From contig NZ_CP029693.1 of the NCBI RefSeq assembly GCF_003228315.1, positions 2,489,501-2,553,500 of the forward strand: DNA of 64,000 nt. Reading direction: 5' to 3'. A program made the translations under genes and the position numbers. The notes under the pieces were generated by a model that saw only the letters and a program-made list of their open reading frames with translations, was not told the origin of the DNA and searched no databases. Shown piece by piece: positions 62,086-64,000 of this stretch. The stretch's first letter is position 1; every line of letters starts with the position of its first letter. This stretch comes from Pseudomonas putida. GTDB taxonomy: Bacteria; Pseudomonadota; Gammaproteobacteria; Pseudomonadales; Pseudomonadaceae.

Positions 62086-62206
62086 CCACTTCGTGCGAGT
62101 TTCTGACCAATGAGTCAACAAATTCGCAAGTACCTCAAAGGGCCGCTGCCACCCCTCTCGGATCCGGCCCTGGAAATAAAAATAAAACTTTTGAGGAGTA
62201 CTCGCT

Positions 62207-63556
62207 GTGGAAAGCCGCAAATCCGAAGCATCGACGCTGGATCTCTCGCCGCCTCTACGCAATGGCTGGCTGGAGCGCATCTTTAAACTCAGCTTGCATG
62301 GCACCACGGTGAAGACCGAGCTGATTGCCGGTCTGACAACCTTCATCACGATGGCCTACATCATCTTCGTCAACCCCAACATCATGGCGGACGCCGGTAT
62401 CGATCATGGCGCCGCCTTCGTCGCCACCTGCATCGCCGCCGCACTGGGTTGCCTGCTCATGGGTCTCTACGCCAACTGGCCTGTGGGCCTGTCGCCGGGC
62501 ATGGGCTTGAACGCGTTCTTCACCTACACCGTAGTCGGCACCATGGGCTACAACTGGGAAACCGCCCTCGGAGCGGTGTTCGTGTCCGGTGTGCTGTTCA
62601 TGATCCTGACCTTTTCCAGGATCCGCGAATGGTTGCTCAACAGCATTCCGGTCAGCCTGCGCTTCGCCATGGGCGCCGGCGTGGGCCTGTTCCTGGGGCT
62701 GATCGGCTTGAAAACCGCGGGCATCGTCGTCGACAGCCCGGCCACCCTGATCAAGCTCGGTTCCCTGCGTGAACCTGGCCCGCTGCTGGCTGCCGTGTGC
62801 TTCCTGATGATCGCGATCCTCAGCTATCACAAGGTGTTCGGTGCGATCCTCATCAGCATCATCACCGTGACCCTGGCTGGCTGGGGTCTGGGCCTGGTGC
62901 ACTACGAGGGCATCATGTCCGCCCCGCCAAGCCTGGCGCCAACCTGGATGGCCATGAATGTCGCCGGCGTGTTCAACGTCAGCATGATCAGCGTGGTCCT
63001 GGCCTTCCTCTTCGTGCACATGTTCGACACCGCCGGCACCCTGATGGGTGTCGCCCAGCGCGCCAACCTGGTGGGCGCTGACGGTCGAATCGAAAACCTT
63101 TCCCGCGCGATGAAAGCCGACAGCGCCTCCAGCGTATTCGGTGCGGTGGTCGGTGTGCCGCCCGTCACCAGCTATGTGGAAAGTGCCGCGGGCGTAGCCG
63201 CCGGTGGTCGTACCGGCCTTACCGCCGTGACCGTGGGCGTGCTATTTATCGCCGCCATGTTCTTTGCCCCGCTGGCCGGGATGATTCCTGCCTACGCCAC
63301 CGCTGGTGCACTGATCTACGTGGCCATGCTGATGATGGGCGGCATGGCCCACATTGAATGGGACGAAGCCACCGACAGCATTCCGGCGATCGTCACCGCG
63401 ATCATGATGCCGCTGACCTTTTCGGTCGCCGACGGTATCGCGCTGGGCTTCATCACCTACGTGGCGCTGAAGGCCGGTACCGGCAAGTACAAGGAAATTT
63501 CCGTCAGTCTGTGGGTGCTCTGCGCGATCTTCATCGCCAAGTTCATCTTCTTGTAA
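62207..63556 (+). CDS. NCS2-family purine permease (AzgA type)
   Basis: A 449-residue, roughly 14-helix proton-linked nucleobase transporter; AzgA members take up adenine, guanine or hypoxanthine. The N-terminal LIAGLTTFITMAYIIFVNPNIMADAG, PVGLSPGMGLNAFFTY and the MFDTAGTLMGVA segment are the family signature. The start is GTG (62207), preceded by GAGGAG at 8 nt. It has a dedicated promoter with an operator-like palindrome and a terminator after it. Confidence 0.94.
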   Translation: MESRKSEASTLDLSPPLRNGWLERIFKLSLHGTTVKTELIAGLTTFITMAYIIFVNPNIMADAGIDHGAAFVATCIAAALGCLLMGLYANWPVGLSPGMGLNAFFTYTVVGTMGYNWETALGAVFVSGVLFMILTFSRIREWLLNSIPVSLRFAMGAGVGLFLGLIGLKTAGIVVDSPATLIKLGSLREPGPLLAAVCFLMIAILSYHKVFGAILISIITVTLAGWGLGLVHYEGIMSAPPSLAPTWMAMNVAGVFNVSMISVVLAFLFVHMFDTAGTLMGVAQRANLVGADGRIENLSRAMKADSASSVFGAVVGVPPVTSYVESAAGVAAGGRTGLTAVTVGVLFIAAMFFAPLAGMIPAYATAGALIYVAMLMMGGMAHIEWDEATDSIPAIVTAIMMPLTFSVADGIALGFITYVALKAGTGKYKEISVSLWVLCAIFIAKFIFL

Positions 63557-63577
63557 TCGCGGTACAGGTTCGAAAAT

Positions 63578-63606
63578 AGCCTCACCCCGTCGGGTGAGGC
63601 TTTTGT
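63578..63606 (+). terminator. Intrinsic terminator of the purine permease gene
   Basis: Stem AGCCTCACCC/GGGTGAGGCT (63578-63587 with 63592-63601), loop CGTC, then TTT. Confidence 0.94.
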
Positions 63607-63623
63607 GCAAATGGAGGAAAGTG

Positions 63624-64000
63624 ATGAGTCTGGAAACCTGGCTGCTGTTCAGCGGCGCTGCGTTGATTGTGATCCTGATCCCGGGGCCATTGTCCTTGCT
63701 GATGATCAGCAACAGCCTGAATTACGGGTTGCGCCGTTCCTACCCGGCGTTTCTGGGAGGCGTGTTTGCCTCGATCTGCCTGCTGAGTGCTTCGGCGCTG
63801 GGTCTTGGCGCGCTACTGCTGGCATCGGAACAGTTGTTCAGCGCATTGAAAATCGTCGGCGCGCTGTACCTGTTCTACCTCGCCTGGCAAAGCTGGCAGC
63901 AATCGCGCCAGCCTTCCCACGGCGCCGAAGTGCCTCAGGCGGCGCCGGTGCCGCGCTTTCGCGCACTGTTCGCACGTGCGTTCGTGCTGGGCGCCAGCAA
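63624..64000 (+). CDS. LysE/RhtB-family amino-acid exporter, 3' truncated
   Basis: The first 125 residues of a LysE/RhtB translocator: MSLETWLLFSGAALIVILIPGPLSLLMISNSL..., the usual N-terminal PGPxxL motif, and the second-helix region (LGLGALLLASEQLFSALKIVGALYLFYLAWQSW). GGAGGAAAGTG precedes the ATG. The window ends inside the gene. Such exporters release excess amino acids; the substrate is not known. Confidence 0.92.
   Translation, partial: MSLETWLLFSGAALIVILIPGPLSLLMISNSLNYGLRRSYPAFLGGVFASICLLSASALGLGALLLASEQLFSALKIVGALYLFYLAWQSWQQSRQPSHGAEVPQAAPVPRFRALFARAFVLGAS

Noticed and set aside
61916..62206. Possible purine riboswitch before the NCS2 permease
   Set aside because: I looked for a three-way junction with the conserved purine-aptamer loops and did not see it; the region is explained by a REPIN, a promoter with an operator, and a short leader.

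Overview
This is a GC-rich segment of a Pseudomonas chromosome, most likely from the P. fluorescens group. The evidence is the 83-residue murein lipoprotein OprI, an EF-P with Arg32 next to its rhamnosyltransferase EarP, a class II DAHP synthase of pseudomonad type, and thirteen copies of the short GTAGGAGCGAGC...GCTCGCGA palindrome (REP/REPIN) typical of fluorescent pseudomonads. Nearly all of it is core genome. I see no prophage, insertion sequence, integrase, toxin-antitoxin pair or CRISPR array. The window cuts a gene at each end: an AlaA-type aminotransferase at the left and a LysE/RhtB exporter at the right.

Left part (1-24 kb): alaA (partial), the membrane protease htpX, tpm, an extradiol-type dioxygenase, the DEAD-box helicase deaD with a long leader, a crotonase, a spermidine-synthase-like protein, class II DAHP synthase, a YcaQ-like protein, two LysR regulators each next to a likely target (a DUF1127 protein; a TauE/SafE exporter), the peroxide module ohrR-ohr-esterase, earP-efp, a Gre-like protein, cysB, a universal stress protein, a thioredoxin-like/ketopantoate-reductase-like/5'-nucleotidase operon, a PilZ-like protein and class I DAHP synthase.

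Middle part (24-46 kb): a GNAT protein, oprI with a near-consensus promoter and long leader, an L,D-transpeptidase, tesA divergent from a lipoprotein-release-type ABC transporter, greB, a YhdH/AcuI-like reductase whose promoter spacer holds a TetR-type palindrome, a glycine-zipper protein, tRNA-Ser(GGA), a degenerate crotonase, a PlsC-type acyltransferase, corA, a fadAB-like pair with a glutamine amidotransferase, a 31-residue membrane ORF, a fused SUOX-like/cytochrome c protein, an RraB-like protein and speE.

Right part (46-64 kb): an ankyrin protein, a FATP-like acyl-CoA synthetase divergent from a small protein under a textbook sigma-54 promoter, then aroC-MFS-mtnB-mtnD-mtnC, prmB, an isochorismatase-fold protein lacking the nucleophilic cysteine, an Smr-domain protein, folE, a glutaredoxin, a transaminase divergent from a MarR regulator, and a purine permease whose promoter spacer holds a perfect 12-bp palindrome.

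Functionally the window links the shikimate pathway (two DAHP synthases and chorismate synthase), polyamine/methionine salvage (speE makes methylthioadenosine; mtnBDC recycle it), fatty-acid metabolism (fadAB-like, fadD-like, tesA, PlsC-like, several crotonases), oxidative-stress defence (ohr, thioredoxin- and glutaredoxin-like proteins, CysB) and translation upkeep (EF-P/EarP, DeaD, PrmB, Gre factors, Smr). The most interesting non-coding signals are the sigma-54 promoter with an upstream palindrome, two promoters with operators in the spacer, and REPIN-internal hairpins that show compensatory changes.
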